From: Pandoraea pneumonica
GTDB lineage: Bacteria; Pseudomonadota; Gammaproteobacteria; Burkholderiales; Burkholderiaceae
Length of the DNA: 64,000 nucleotides
Direction of reading: 5' to 3'
Assembly (NCBI RefSeq): GCF_902459645.1
Contig: NZ_CABPSK010000002.1
Span: 1,240,001-1,304,000 of the forward strand
Position numbers and translations under genes: made by a program. The notes below the pieces were generated by a model, which was not told the origin of the DNA, did no database searches, and saw only the letters and a program-made list of their open reading frames with translations. Each line of letters begins with the position of its first letter. The first letter of the stretch is position 1. Shown here piece by piece: positions 46,846 through 55,204 of this stretch.

Positions 46846-47313
46846 ATGATCGCGCTCATTCAACGCGTGCTGGAAGCCGCGGTGACGGTCGATGGCCGCA
46901 CCGTGGGTGCCATCGGCCCGGGCCTGCTGGCGCTGGTGTGCGCCGAGCGCGGCGATACCGAAGCGAGCGCGGACAAACTGCTCACGAAGTTGCTCGGCTA
47001 CCGCGTCTTTTCAGACGAAGCTGGCAAGATGAACCGCAGCGTGAGCAGTCTCGACGGCAATGGACAGGCGGGCGGGCTGCTGCTCGTCTCGCAGTTCACG
47101 CTCGCTGCCGACACCAACAGCGGCACACGCCCGAGCTTCACGCCTGCGGCGAGCCCGGCGGATGGCAAGCGATTGTTCGATCATTTCGTCGCCCAGGCGC
47201 GCTCGCGCCACGCGATTGTCGAGACGGGCGAGTTCGGTGCGCATATGCGCGTTTCGCTCGTGAACGACGGTCCGGTCACCTTCTGGCTGCAAACGCGTCC
47301 CGACAACGTGTAA
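46846..47313 (+). CDS. dtd: D-aminoacyl-tRNA deacylase
   Basis: A 155-residue DTD that removes D-amino acids (and glycine from tRNA-Ala) from mischarged tRNA. The SQFTLAADT motif and the C-terminal NDGPVTFWL motif (the usual NGPVT with an inserted-looking D) form the proofreading site. It follows tyrS, whose product is the classic source of D-Tyr-tRNA. The start is MIALIQRV. Confidence 0.94.
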   Translation: MIALIQRVLEAAVTVDGRTVGAIGPGLLALVCAERGDTEASADKLLTKLLGYRVFSDEAGKMNRSVSSLDGNGQAGGLLLVSQFTLAADTNSGTRPSFTPAASPADGKRLFDHFVAQARSRHAIVETGEFGAHMRVSLVNDGPVTFWLQTRPDNV

Positions 47314-47394
47314 TTCAGACTCGGCATCTCACGCGATACCCGACGGTGTGATACCGTCGTTGGGTTTTGAAATGACATCGCAAGGGAGAAGCTG

Positions 47395-48021
47395 ATGAAA
47401 GTCTGGAGTGACTCGTTCGCCGACAATGCGGCGATAGACGAACAGTTCGCGTTCGGCAAGCCGGACGCGCAGTCGCATGTGGCGCTGTCGCAGAATAAGA
47501 ATCCGCATCTGGCCTGGTCCGACGTGCCCGCTGGTACGCGTTCGTTTGTCGTGATTTGTACCGACAGCGACGTGCCGAGCCAAGGCGACGACGTCAACAA
47601 GGAAGGCCGCGAAGTGCCGGCCGATCTGCCGCGCGTCGATTTCTATCACTGGGTGCTGGTCGACGTACCGGCATCGATCAACGAAATTCCCGCTGCCAGC
47701 CATAGCAATCACGTCACGCCGCGCGGCAAGTTCGGCCCGGACGCGCTCGACGGCATGCGTCACGGCATTAACGACTACACCGCGTGGTTTGCTGGCGACG
47801 ACAGCATGAAGGGCGATTACTACGGCTATGACGGCCCGTGCCCGCCGTGGAACGACACGATCGTTCACCACTACCACTTCACCGTGTATGCCCTCGACGT
47901 CGCCCGTGTGCCGCTCGATGGCCGCTTTGGCGGCGATGACGTCTTGAAGGCGATCCAACCGCACGTGCTCGGCAAGGCGAGCGTCACTGGCACTTACACC
48001 CTGAATCCGAAGGCAGAATGA
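47395..48021 (+). CDS. YbhB/YbcL family (PEBP-like) protein
   Basis: A 208-residue phosphatidylethanolamine-binding-protein fold. NPHLAWSDVPAGTRSFVVIC, DFYHWVLVDVPA, YDGPCPPWNDTIVHHYHFTV and ALDV are the ligand-pocket elements. No signal peptide is seen, so it is probably cytoplasmic. The function in bacteria is not known. An AGGGAG Shine-Dalgarno precedes the ATG. Its stop overlaps the next start by 4 bases (ATGA). Confidence 0.9.
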   Translation: MKVWSDSFADNAAIDEQFAFGKPDAQSHVALSQNKNPHLAWSDVPAGTRSFVVICTDSDVPSQGDDVNKEGREVPADLPRVDFYHWVLVDVPASINEIPAASHSNHVTPRGKFGPDALDGMRHGINDYTAWFAGDDSMKGDYYGYDGPCPPWNDTIVHHYHFTVYALDVARVPLDGRFGGDDVLKAIQPHVLGKASVTGTYTLNPKAE

Positions 48022-48728
48022 CTGGCAAGACGACGACGCTGACCCTGATTCGCCACGGCGAGACCGATTGGAATCGCGTAAAGCGCATTCAGGGACACAC
48101 CGACATTCCGCTCTCGGCTGAGGGCGAGCATCAGGCCGCGCGACTGGGTGCGCGCGTGGCGCGTGAATTCGCCGCGCGGGGGCACTTGTTCGATCAGGTG
48201 CTCACGAGCGATTTGCAGCGCGCCGTGCAGACGGCTGAACCAGTGGCGCAGGCCTGCGGGCTGCCGCTGGTGCGCACCGCGAACCTGCGCGAGCGCCATT
48301 ACGGTGTTTTCGAGACGCGCTCGCCCGATGAAATTCAGGCGCAGTTTCCCGAGGACTATGCACGCTGGCAAACGCGCGACCCGGATTTCACGATCCCGGG
48401 TGGCGAGTCGACACGTGCGTTCTATACGCGGATTACCGGCTTCGTTGCGCAATTGCTGCGCGACCACGCAGGGCAGCATCTCGCGCTTGTCGCACACGGC
48501 GGCGTGCTCGATTGCTGCTATCGGCTGGCGACGGGGCTTGAGTTGTCTGCGCCGCGTTCGTACCCGCTACTGAACGCGAGTGTGAATCGCATCGCATTCG
48601 ACGGCGAGCATTGGCAGGTACTCAGTTGGGGCGACGTCACGCATTTGGACGACGCTGTGCGCGACGAGATCAACGACAAGCCCGCAGAAGGGAGTTCGTC
48701 AGATCGCGTGGACCCACGCGTGGTTTGA
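48018..48728 (+). CDS. Histidine phosphatase (phosphoglycerate-mutase-like) family protein
   Basis: A 236-residue protein. The catalytic motif is LIRHGETDWN near the N-terminus; VLTSDLQRAVQTAEP and VAHGGVLDC complete the pocket. The active-site histidine forms a phosphohistidine. Family members include phosphoglycerate mutase and alpha-ribazole or other phosphatases; the substrate here is not clear. It overlaps the YbhB-like gene and is probably translated by coupling. Confidence 0.9.
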   Translation: MTGKTTTLTLIRHGETDWNRVKRIQGHTDIPLSAEGEHQAARLGARVAREFAARGHLFDQVLTSDLQRAVQTAEPVAQACGLPLVRTANLRERHYGVFETRSPDEIQAQFPEDYARWQTRDPDFTIPGGESTRAFYTRITGFVAQLLRDHAGQHLALVAHGGVLDCCYRLATGLELSAPRSYPLLNASVNRIAFDGEHWQVLSWGDVTHLDDAVRDEINDKPAEGSSSDRVDPRVV

Positions 48729-48819
48729 TGTGAATGATTTGCTGCGTCGCCGGTTCATGAGGCGCGGCGTGGTGTCGTGACGATGCGCGCTTTTACCAAG
48801 GCGCTCCGGATTCGCCGTA

Positions 48820-49806
48820 TTACCGCTCCATCGACGGCGCTTGTGCGACGACATCGGGTGTCGCCAGCGCCCGTCGTCGCGCTCGGTGCGCAACGCTGTT
48901 GCGCATCGCCCAGCGCGCGACCTGCGCCGTGTGACGCACGGCCGGGCGTACGGTCAGGCGGCGCACGATAGCGCCGTCTTCGAAGCCGAGCATGCCTTGC
49001 GCCCAATCGGGCAGCAAATCGACCCCCGCACGAAACAACAATCCCCCGAACACACGCGCCCCGGCAAATGGCGACGGCAGGTTGCGTAGCACGCGCACCA
49101 CTTCGTCCGTGCGCTCGCTCACGGCTAATTCGGGGCGAATCGCAGCGAAATAGGCTTCGATGCCATCGACGCTCGTCGGCACGTCGCGTGCGCCGAGCGC
49201 AATCGCGATGCGGGCGACTTCCGCGTAATAGCGATCTTGTTCGCTGCGCGGGAACGCCGGGTTCTTGTAGACCAGATAGCTGCGCAGAAAACTCGATGTC
49301 TCTGCGACATGCACCCACGTGAGCAAATCAGGATCGTACGCGGCATAAGGTCTGCCGTCGGGCGCGGTGCCTTTGACTTGCAGATGGATGCGGCGCACGC
49401 GATCGAGCAACGCTTCGGCGTCGGCCGTATTTCCGAACGTGGTGCCGCCGATGAAGGTGGCGGTGCGGCGCAGGCGGCCGATCACGTCTTGCCGGAAGCT
49501 GGAGTGATCCCAGACGCCCGCCATGGCAAGCGGATGCAGTGACTGCATCAGCAGCGCGCTGATGCCACCGATCATCATCGAGGTGAAGTCGCCATGCACG
49601 TGCCAGCAGGCGGCGTCCGGGCCGAACAGGCCGGGGTCGCCGTTGGGCGTGTCGTAATTGAGGCGCGGCGCACCGGGGCCGGACGTGAGGCTCACGAGCC
49701 GCATCGCAATCGCGTGTCGCACGCGGCCCGACAGCCCGACAACGGGGCCAGCGGGCTGAAGCGGGGTTTTCGGCGGCGGGGTGGGGAGATCGTCAGGCGA
49801 GCTCAT
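48820..49806 (-). CDS. MpaB-like oxygenase (DUF2236)
   Basis: A 328-residue protein of the latex-clearing-protein/MpaB heme oxygenase group. HVHGDFTSMMIGGISALLMQ followed by SLHPLAMAGVWDHS holds the conserved Arg/His region, and LLTWVHVAETSSFLRSY has a likely heme-binding His. The physiological substrate is unknown. It lies between the convergent histidine phosphatase gene and ruvB on the same strand. Confidence 0.85.
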   Translation of the reverse strand: MSSPDDLPTPPPKTPLQPAGPVVGLSGRVRHAIAMRLVSLTSGPGAPRLNYDTPNGDPGLFGPDAACWHVHGDFTSMMIGGISALLMQSLHPLAMAGVWDHSSFRQDVIGRLRRTATFIGGTTFGNTADAEALLDRVRRIHLQVKGTAPDGRPYAAYDPDLLTWVHVAETSSFLRSYLVYKNPAFPRSEQDRYYAEVARIAIALGARDVPTSVDGIEAYFAAIRPELAVSERTDEVVRVLRNLPSPFAGARVFGGLLFRAGVDLLPDWAQGMLGFEDGAIVRRLTVRPAVRHTAQVARWAMRNSVAHRARRRALATPDVVAQAPSMER

Positions 49807-49921
49807 GCGCGACGGGCTCCGGCAGGATGGCGCACCCTGACGGCTTCACAGGGACGGATGCAAAGGCTGACGTGGGCCGACATGATAGTTGGCGCGAGGC
49901 GCTGAGGGGCGGTGCCCGCCG

Positions 49922-50995
49922 TCAATTCCCGCCCGGGGTGTCGGGCGACCAGAGCGAGCCGCTCTCCGGCGCGCTGCCCGGGGCCGACAGCCCGAAGTGG
50001 CGATAGGCGGCCAGCGTGGCGACGCGCCCGCGCGGCGTGCGTTGCAGAAAACCTTGCTGGATCAGATACGGCTCGATCACGTCTTCGATGGTGTCGCGCT
50101 CTTCGCCAATGGCGGCCGCCAGATTGTCGACACCCACCGGGCCGCCGTCGAACTTGTGCAGCACGGCTTCGAGCAACTTGCGGTCCATCACGTCGAGGCC
50201 GACCGCGTCGACGTCGAGCATCGAGAGCGCCGCATCGGCCACGGCTGCCGTAATGCGGCCATCGGCCCGCACTTCGGCGTAGTCGCGCACACGACGCAGC
50301 AAACGGTTCGCGATACGTGGCGTGCCGCGTGCACGGCGTGCGATTTCGAACGCGCCATCGTCGGCGATCACCGCGCCCAACAGCCCGGCAGAACGGCGCA
50401 CGATCCCGGCGAGTTCGTCGGCCGAATAAAACTCCAGACGCGCCACGATGCCGAAGCGATCGCGCAGCGGGTTGGTCAGCATGCCGGCGCGGGTGGTCGC
50501 ACCGACGAGCGTGAACGGCTGAAGGTCGAGCTTGACGCTGCGCGCCGCCGGGCCTTCACCGATCATGATGTCGATCTGATAGTCCTCGAGTGCCGGATAC
50601 AGAATTTCTTCGACGACCGGCGAGAGCCGGTGAATTTCGTCGATGAACAGCACATCGTTGGCTTCGAGATTGGTGAGCAGGGCGGCGAGGTCGCCCGGAC
50701 GTTCGAGCACCGGGCCCGACGTCTGGCGAAGATGCACGCCCATTTCGCGCGCGATGATGTGCGCGAGGGTGGTCTTGCCCAGACCCGGCGGGCCGAAGAG
50801 CAGCACGTGGTCGAGCGGCTCGGCGCGTTTGCGGGCTGCCTCGATGAAGATTTCCAACTGGCCGCGCACCTTGCGCTGACCGACGTATTCGTCGAGCAGC
50901 TTGGGGCGCAGCGCGCGCTCGAAGGCTTCTTCGTTGGGCGAGGCCGGTGTCGGCGCAATGATGCGCTCGGCGGCGAGTTTGTCGGTTTCGATCAT
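49922..50995 (-). CDS. ruvB: Holliday junction branch-migration ATPase RuvB
   Basis: A 357-residue AAA+ motor that drives branch migration. Walker A is [14 protein letters not shown], Walker [13 protein letters not shown], sensor 1 LVGATTRAG, and the winged helix ends [16 protein letters not shown]. It acts on RuvA-bound junctions. On this strand a TACAAT box lies about 8 bases upstream of the start codon, so the leader could be very short. RuvA, its obligate partner, is not next to it as expected. Confidence 0.96.
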   Translation of the reverse strand: MIETDKLAAERIIAPTPASPNEEAFERALRPKLLDEYVGQRKVRGQLEIFIEAARKRAEPLDHVLLFGPPGLGKTTLAHIIAREMGVHLRQTSGPVLERPGDLAALLTNLEANDVLFIDEIHRLSPVVEEILYPALEDYQIDIMIGEGPAARSVKLDLQPFTLVGATTRAGMLTNPLRDRFGIVARLEFYSADELAGIVRRSAGLLGAVIADDGAFEIARRARGTPRIANRLLRRVRDYAEVRADGRITAAVADAALSMLDVDAVGLDVMDRKLLEAVLHKFDGGPVGVDNLAAAIGEERDTIEDVIEPYLIQQGFLQRTPRGRVATLAAYRHFGLSAPGSAPESGSLWSPDTPGGN

Positions 50996-51100
50996 GGCAG
51001 CATTGTAGCGCTTCGGGCGTCGCTTGCCCGTCCAGTGAGCCGGTTATCCTGCGGCGCCACGGTGTGCGCCGATGATGGCGCGCGGATGTCCCGGCTGGCC

Positions 51101-51643
51101 TCAGCCGACCAGTCGGCCACGTCGCACGCGCATCGCTTTACCTGTCAGCGCTTGCGACACATCGGCCAATGCCGCGAAGGTTTCGCCGCAGTGGGCATGG
51201 CAGATCGCGACGCCCAGCGCGTCGGACGCGTCGGTGCCCGGCGTGCCGGTCAGCGCGAGCAGGCGGGTCACCATGTCCTGCACTTGTTCTTTACGCGCGC
51301 GGCCCGTGCCGACCACGGCTTGTTTGAGTTGCGACGGGGTGTATTCGAAGACTTCCAGTCCGCCGACCGACAGCGCCGTGATGGCCGCGCCGCGCGCTTG
51401 CCCGAGCAGCAGCGTCGATTGCGGGTTCACATTGACGAAGACTTTTTCAACGGCGGCTTGATCGGGCTGATACGTGGCGACCAGTTCCGACACACTTTCG
51501 AAGATGATGCGCAGGCGTGCGGACAGCGTGCCTTCGCCGGAGCGGATGACGCCACTCGTCACGTATTGCAGACGGTTGCCGTGCTTTTCGAGCACGCCGA
51601 AGCCAGTGACGCGCAGGCCGGGGTCGATACCAAGAATTCTCAT
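51101..51643 (-). CDS. ruvC: Holliday junction resolvase RuvC
   Basis: A 180-residue RNase H-fold endonuclease. It starts [17 protein letters not shown] with the first catalytic Asp; the Glu in AAVEKVFVN and the acidic [14 protein letters not shown] complete the active site. It resolves Holliday junctions as a dimer. The ATG at 51643 matches the family; an in-frame start at 51763 would add 40 unrelated residues. Only 105 bp separate it from ruvB. Confidence 0.95.
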   Translation of the reverse strand: MRILGIDPGLRVTGFGVLEKHGNRLQYVTSGVIRSGEGTLSARLRIIFESVSELVATYQPDQAAVEKVFVNVNPQSTLLLGQARGAAITALSVGGLEVFEYTPSQLKQAVVGTGRARKEQVQDMVTRLLALTGTPGTDASDALGVAICHAHCGETFAALADVSQALTGKAMRVRRGRLVG

Positions 51644-51866
51644 GCAGGGGCCAGTGGCCGGCGCGCAGGGCGCCGAGCGGGATAAAACGGCGTCGGAAGC
51701 CGATATGGCTCGTATTCTGGCACAGCCGAGAGGGGGCGTCGCGTCGATTTGCCGCAGGCCCACGGGCTGCCGCTACCTGTGAGCGCCCCCTCGCGAGCCG
51801 GCGGATTGTTGTACATTGCTTGCTGTTCAAAATATTCGATGGCCCGCCCGCGGCCGCCTGTCCCCA

Positions 51867-52283
51867 ATGCTCTGGATCAAAGCGTTTCACATCGTTTTCA
51901 TTGCCTCATGGTTCGCGGGTCTGTTCTATCTGCCGCGCATCTTCGTCAATCTGGCGATGGAAACCGATCCCAATGCCACGCAGCGCCTGCTGCTCATGGC
52001 CCGAAAGCTGTATCGCTTCATGACGATGCTCGCTGTGCCCGCACTCGCTTTCGGGCTGGTGCTGTGGCTGTACTACGGCATCGGCCGTCAGAGCGGCTGG
52101 CTGCACGCGAAGCTGCTGATCGTCGTGCTGCTGCTCGGTTATCACCATGCGTGCGGGCGTCTGCTGCGCAAGTTCGAAACCGGCCAAAACACGCATTCGC
52201 ACCGCTGGTATCGCTATTTCAATGAAGTCCCCGTGCTTGGGCTGCTCGCCGCCGTGATTCTCGCGGTCGTCAAGCCGTTCTGA
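51867..52283 (+). CDS. hemJ: HemJ-like protoporphyrinogen oxidase (CopD/UPF0093 family)
   Basis: A 138-residue membrane protein with four hydrophobic helices. MLWIKAFHIVFIASWFAGLF followed by YLPRIFVNLAM holds the conserved His and Arg of HemJ; KLLIVVLLLGYHHACGRLL and HSHRWYRYFNEVP are also family marks. HemJ oxidises protoporphyrinogen IX to protoporphyrin IX in heme synthesis. It is divergent from ruvC. Confidence 0.85.
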   Translation: MLWIKAFHIVFIASWFAGLFYLPRIFVNLAMETDPNATQRLLLMARKLYRFMTMLAVPALAFGLVLWLYYGIGRQSGWLHAKLLIVVLLLGYHHACGRLLRKFETGQNTHSHRWYRYFNEVPVLGLLAAVILAVVKPF

Positions 52284-52389
52284 CACGACCACAGACAAAT
52301 CGCACGAACGATTTGCATCGATAACAACACCGCTTCGCACACGCACCGTATCAATTCAGATATCTATCGAGCACCGAGAGGAGCCTGCC

Positions 52390-53010
52390 GTGAGCCTGAC
52401 CTGCGATTACTATCTCGCCCCGCCGTCGCCCTATGTGTATATGGGCCATGCGCGGTTCCTCGAACTGGTACGCCGTTACGACGTGCAGGTTCAGCTCAAG
52501 CCCGTCGATCTGGGGCGCGTGTTCGCCGTCTCGGGTGGCCTGCCGCTCGCCAAGCGCACGCCGCAGCGTCAGGCGTATCGTCTGGTGGAATTGGCGCGCT
52601 GGTCGAAGTATCTCGACCTGCCGCTCAACCCGCAGCCCAAGTTCTTCCCGGTAGCGGGTGACCCGGCCGCGCGCCTGATCATCGCCACACAACTCGCGCA
52701 CGGCACGGCAAAGGCGCTCGAACTCTCGGGCGCCATTTCCAGCGCGCTGTGGACGCAAGAGTGCAATATCGCCGATGACGACACGCTGCTGAGCATTGCC
52801 AATGATCTGTCGCTCGACGGCAAGTCGCTGCTCACCGCGTCGCAAGGCGCGAGCGTGCAGGCCGCGTTCGACGCGAATACCGAAGATGCGATGTCGGCCG
52901 GTGTCTACGGCGTACCCTGGTTCGTGTTCGAAGGCGAGCCGTATTGGGGGCAAGATCGTCTCGACTTTCTCGAACGCGCGTTTGCACTCGCGCGCGCCAA
53001 GCAAGGCTGA
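52390..53010 (+). CDS. 2-hydroxychromene-2-carboxylate isomerase-like protein (DsbA/GST kappa fold)
   Basis: A 206-residue thioredoxin-fold protein. The N-terminal DYYLAPPSPYVYMGHARFLE has the Ser of the SPY motif in place of a CxxC, and the C-terminal VYGVPWFVFEGEPYWGQDRL is characteristic. Known members isomerise 2-hydroxychromene-2-carboxylate in naphthalene degradation, but no such pathway is next to it, so the substrate is open. The start is a GTG with a GAGAGGAG-type Shine-Dalgarno. Confidence 0.85.
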   Translation: MSLTCDYYLAPPSPYVYMGHARFLELVRRYDVQVQLKPVDLGRVFAVSGGLPLAKRTPQRQAYRLVELARWSKYLDLPLNPQPKFFPVAGDPAARLIIATQLAHGTAKALELSGAISSALWTQECNIADDDTLLSIANDLSLDGKSLLTASQGASVQAAFDANTEDAMSAGVYGVPWFVFEGEPYWGQDRLDFLERAFALARAKQG

Positions 53011-53061
53011 TGGCAAGCCATCGACAGAACACCCACTGAGCATTCGCAGGGAGTCATTAGG

Positions 53062-54042
53062 ATGAGTCGTCCGGAAGTTGTGTTGTACAAGAGCGTGCCC
53101 GCCGACGTGCGCGCGCGTCTGGCCGAGCATTTCGAGCTGAATGAATTCGACGGTGTGAACGACGCCAATCGCGCGGCGTTCACGGCGGCGCTCGGCCGTG
53201 CCGACGGGGCCATCGGCGTGGGGGTGAATGTCACGCCCGCAATGCTCGACGCCGCACCGAAGCTGCATGCGTGGGCCACCATCTCGGTGGGCTACGACCA
53301 GTTCGATGTGCCCGATCTCACGCGTCGCGGCGTCGTGCTGATGAACACGCCCGACGTGCTCACCGAAACGACCGCCGACACCGTTTTCTCGCTGATTCTT
53401 GCGAGCGCACGGCGTGTGGTCGAGCTGGCTGAATTGGTGAAAGCGGGCGGCTGGAAGGGCAGTCTTGGCGAGGCGTATTTCGGCACCGACGTGCAGGGCA
53501 AAATGCTCGGCATCGTGGGCATGGGGCGTATCGGTGGTGCAGTGGCACGCCGCGCAGCGCTCGGCTTCGGCATGAAGGTGCTGTACAGCAACCGTTCGCG
53601 CAACGAGGCGGCGGAAGCAGCTTATGCCGCGCAGCACCGCGCGCTGCCGGACTTGCTGGCCCAGTCCGATTTCGTCGTGACGTTGGTGCCGCTGTCGCCC
53701 GCCACCGAGCGTCTGATCGGTGCGAAGGAATTCGCGCAGATGAAGCCGGGGGCCATTTTCATCAATGCCGCACGCGGCAAGGTGATCGACGAAGCGGCGT
53801 TGATCGAGTCGCTGGCGTCTGGCCATTTGCGTGCCGCAGGCCTCGACGTTTTCGAGCGCGAACCGGTGTCGGTCGATTCGCCGCTGCTTAAGATGAAGAA
53901 CGTGGTGGCGTTGCCGCACATCGGCTCGGCGACGCATGAAACGCGTTACGCGATGGCATCGTGTGCCGCCGACAACCTGATCGCTGCGCTGACCGGCAAA
54001 GCGCTGCAAAACGCAGTGAATCCGGACGCAAAGCGGGGGTAA
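53062..54042 (+). CDS. 2-hydroxyacid dehydrogenase (GhrB/2-ketogluconate reductase-like)
   Basis: A 326-residue NAD(P)-dependent D-2-hydroxyacid dehydrogenase. The Rossmann loop is GMGRIGGAVARRA; INAARGKVIDEAAL holds the catalytic Arg and VALPHIGSATHET the catalytic His. It reduces glyoxylate, hydroxypyruvate or 2-ketogluconate. Its position beside a gluconate/Entner-Doudoroff cluster favours a 2-ketogluconate reductase role, but that is inference. A GGGAG Shine-Dalgarno precedes the ATG. Confidence 0.88.
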   Translation: MSRPEVVLYKSVPADVRARLAEHFELNEFDGVNDANRAAFTAALGRADGAIGVGVNVTPAMLDAAPKLHAWATISVGYDQFDVPDLTRRGVVLMNTPDVLTETTADTVFSLILASARRVVELAELVKAGGWKGSLGEAYFGTDVQGKMLGIVGMGRIGGAVARRAALGFGMKVLYSNRSRNEAAEAAYAAQHRALPDLLAQSDFVVTLVPLSPATERLIGAKEFAQMKPGAIFINAARGKVIDEAALIESLASGHLRAAGLDVFEREPVSVDSPLLKMKNVVALPHIGSATHETRYAMASCAADNLIAALTGKALQNAVNPDAKRG

Positions 54043-54055
54043 GCCGCTCTCCCGT

Positions 54056-54901
54056 CTATTGACCGTCGCTAGCGGTACGGCGACGGTTGATGACTTCCTT
54101 CGCTCGGGCGAGCTGCGCGGGCAGTCGATCGCCCAGTCGCAGCGCCATCCCCACTGCCAGCACGTCGCCGATGGCCAAGTGCGCGATGCGCGAGGTCAGT
54201 GGCGAGTACACATCGGTGTCTTCGTCCACGTCGGCAAACAACGCCACACTGGCGAGCCGCGCCAACGGCGAATTGCTGTGCGTGATCGCAATGACGGTAG
54301 CGCCCGCTGTACGCGCGAGTTGCGCGGCTTCGAGCAAATCTTGCGTGCGTCCCGTGTTGGAAATCGCAATCACCACATCGCCTTCACGCAGCAGCGCGGC
54401 AGACATGCCATACACGTGCGGATCGCTATAAGCCACCGCCGGCACACCGAGCCGGAAGAACTTGTGCTGCATGTCCTGCGCAGCAATGCCCGAGGCTCCC
54501 GCGCCATAGAACTCGATGCGGCGCGCATTCGCCAGCAGATCGATGGCTTGTCCAATGCTGTCGGGCGAGAGGTTGTTGCGCACTTGCATGAGGCTGCCGA
54601 TGGTGCGATCGAGCACTTTGCTGGCAATGCCCGGCACCGGTTCGTCGGGACGCACGTCGCGATGGACGAACGGCACACCCTGCGCGATGCCTTGTGCGAG
54701 CCGAATCTTGAATTCCCGATACCCGCTGCATCCGACGGCCTGACAAAAACGGGCGATGGTCGGCTGGCTGACGTTGGCGCGCTCGGCCAGTTCGTTCATC
54801 GATAAATCGACAACTTCACGCGGCGCGTCCAGCACATAGGTGGCGAGTTTGCGCTCTGAAGGGCGCAATTGAGTCAGTGTGGCTTCGATTCGGTTCAGCA
54901 T
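54056..54901 (-). CDS. hexR: RpiR-family regulator, HexR-like
   Basis: A 281-residue RpiR regulator. The N-terminal helix-turn-helix (about 1-77; LATYVLDAPREVVDLSMNEL and VSQPTIARFCQAVGCSGYRE) is followed by a C-terminal SIS domain (RRIEFYGAGASGIAAQDMQH, VVIAISNTGRT) that binds sugar phosphate. HexR proteins repress the Entner-Doudoroff genes and are released by KDPG. It is divergent from edd, and candidate operators lie between. The ATG at 54901 is preferred to a GTG at 54919. Confidence 0.9.
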   Translation of the reverse strand: MLNRIEATLTQLRPSERKLATYVLDAPREVVDLSMNELAERANVSQPTIARFCQAVGCSGYREFKIRLAQGIAQGVPFVHRDVRPDEPVPGIASKVLDRTIGSLMQVRNNLSPDSIGQAIDLLANARRIEFYGAGASGIAAQDMQHKFFRLGVPAVAYSDPHVYGMSAALLREGDVVIAISNTGRTQDLLEAAQLARTAGATVIAITHSNSPLARLASVALFADVDEDTDVYSPLTSRIAHLAIGDVLAVGMALRLGDRLPAQLARAKEVINRRRTASDGQ

Positions 54902-55004
54902 GGCAGGGCAGCAACCCACATAAGCAGTCGCCCACTATAGCACCGGCTACGGCACGCGCCGCATGGCTTTCCCGGCAGTTCTGCTCGGTTGGGAACGATG
55001 GGAA

Positions 55005-55019
55005 TGTACAAAAACTACA
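55005..55019. promoter_or_regulatory. Candidate HexR site TGTA-N7-TACA
   Basis: A dyad TGTACAAAAACTACA about 100 bp upstream of hexR, in the hexR-edd gap. It shares TGTA-N7-TAC with the site at 55134. Confidence 0.5.
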
Positions 55020-55058
55020 AAAATATGGCGTTTCATATGGCGGTGAACAGTTTCTCAA

Positions 55059-55077
55059 TACGGTAATAATTGCCGTA
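55059..55077. promoter_or_regulatory. 19-bp near-perfect palindrome between hexR and edd
   Basis: TACGGTAATAATTGCCGTA reads almost the same on both strands; only the bases at the two T/G positions and the centre differ. Its centre differs from the TGTA-N7-TACA sites, so it could bind a second regulator of the gluconate genes. Confidence 0.45.
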
Positions 55078-55133
55078 ACTCATGGAAAACACTCAGTAAA
55101 ACCCCGTATGCCGATGGCTTTTGATTGATGGGA

Positions 55134-55148
55134 TGTAGAATTTCTACT
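55134..55148. promoter_or_regulatory. Candidate HexR site in the edd promoter
   Basis: TGTAGAATTTCTACT contains the perfect dyad GTAGAA-T-TTCTAC (55135-55147). It lies 57 bp before the edd ATG, where a repressor would block transcription. Confidence 0.5.
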
Positions 55149-55204
55149 AAACTCCGCTCCCAATCGTGCCCAACCTGGGCACACCCCATTTCAGCCGAGC
55201 CGGC

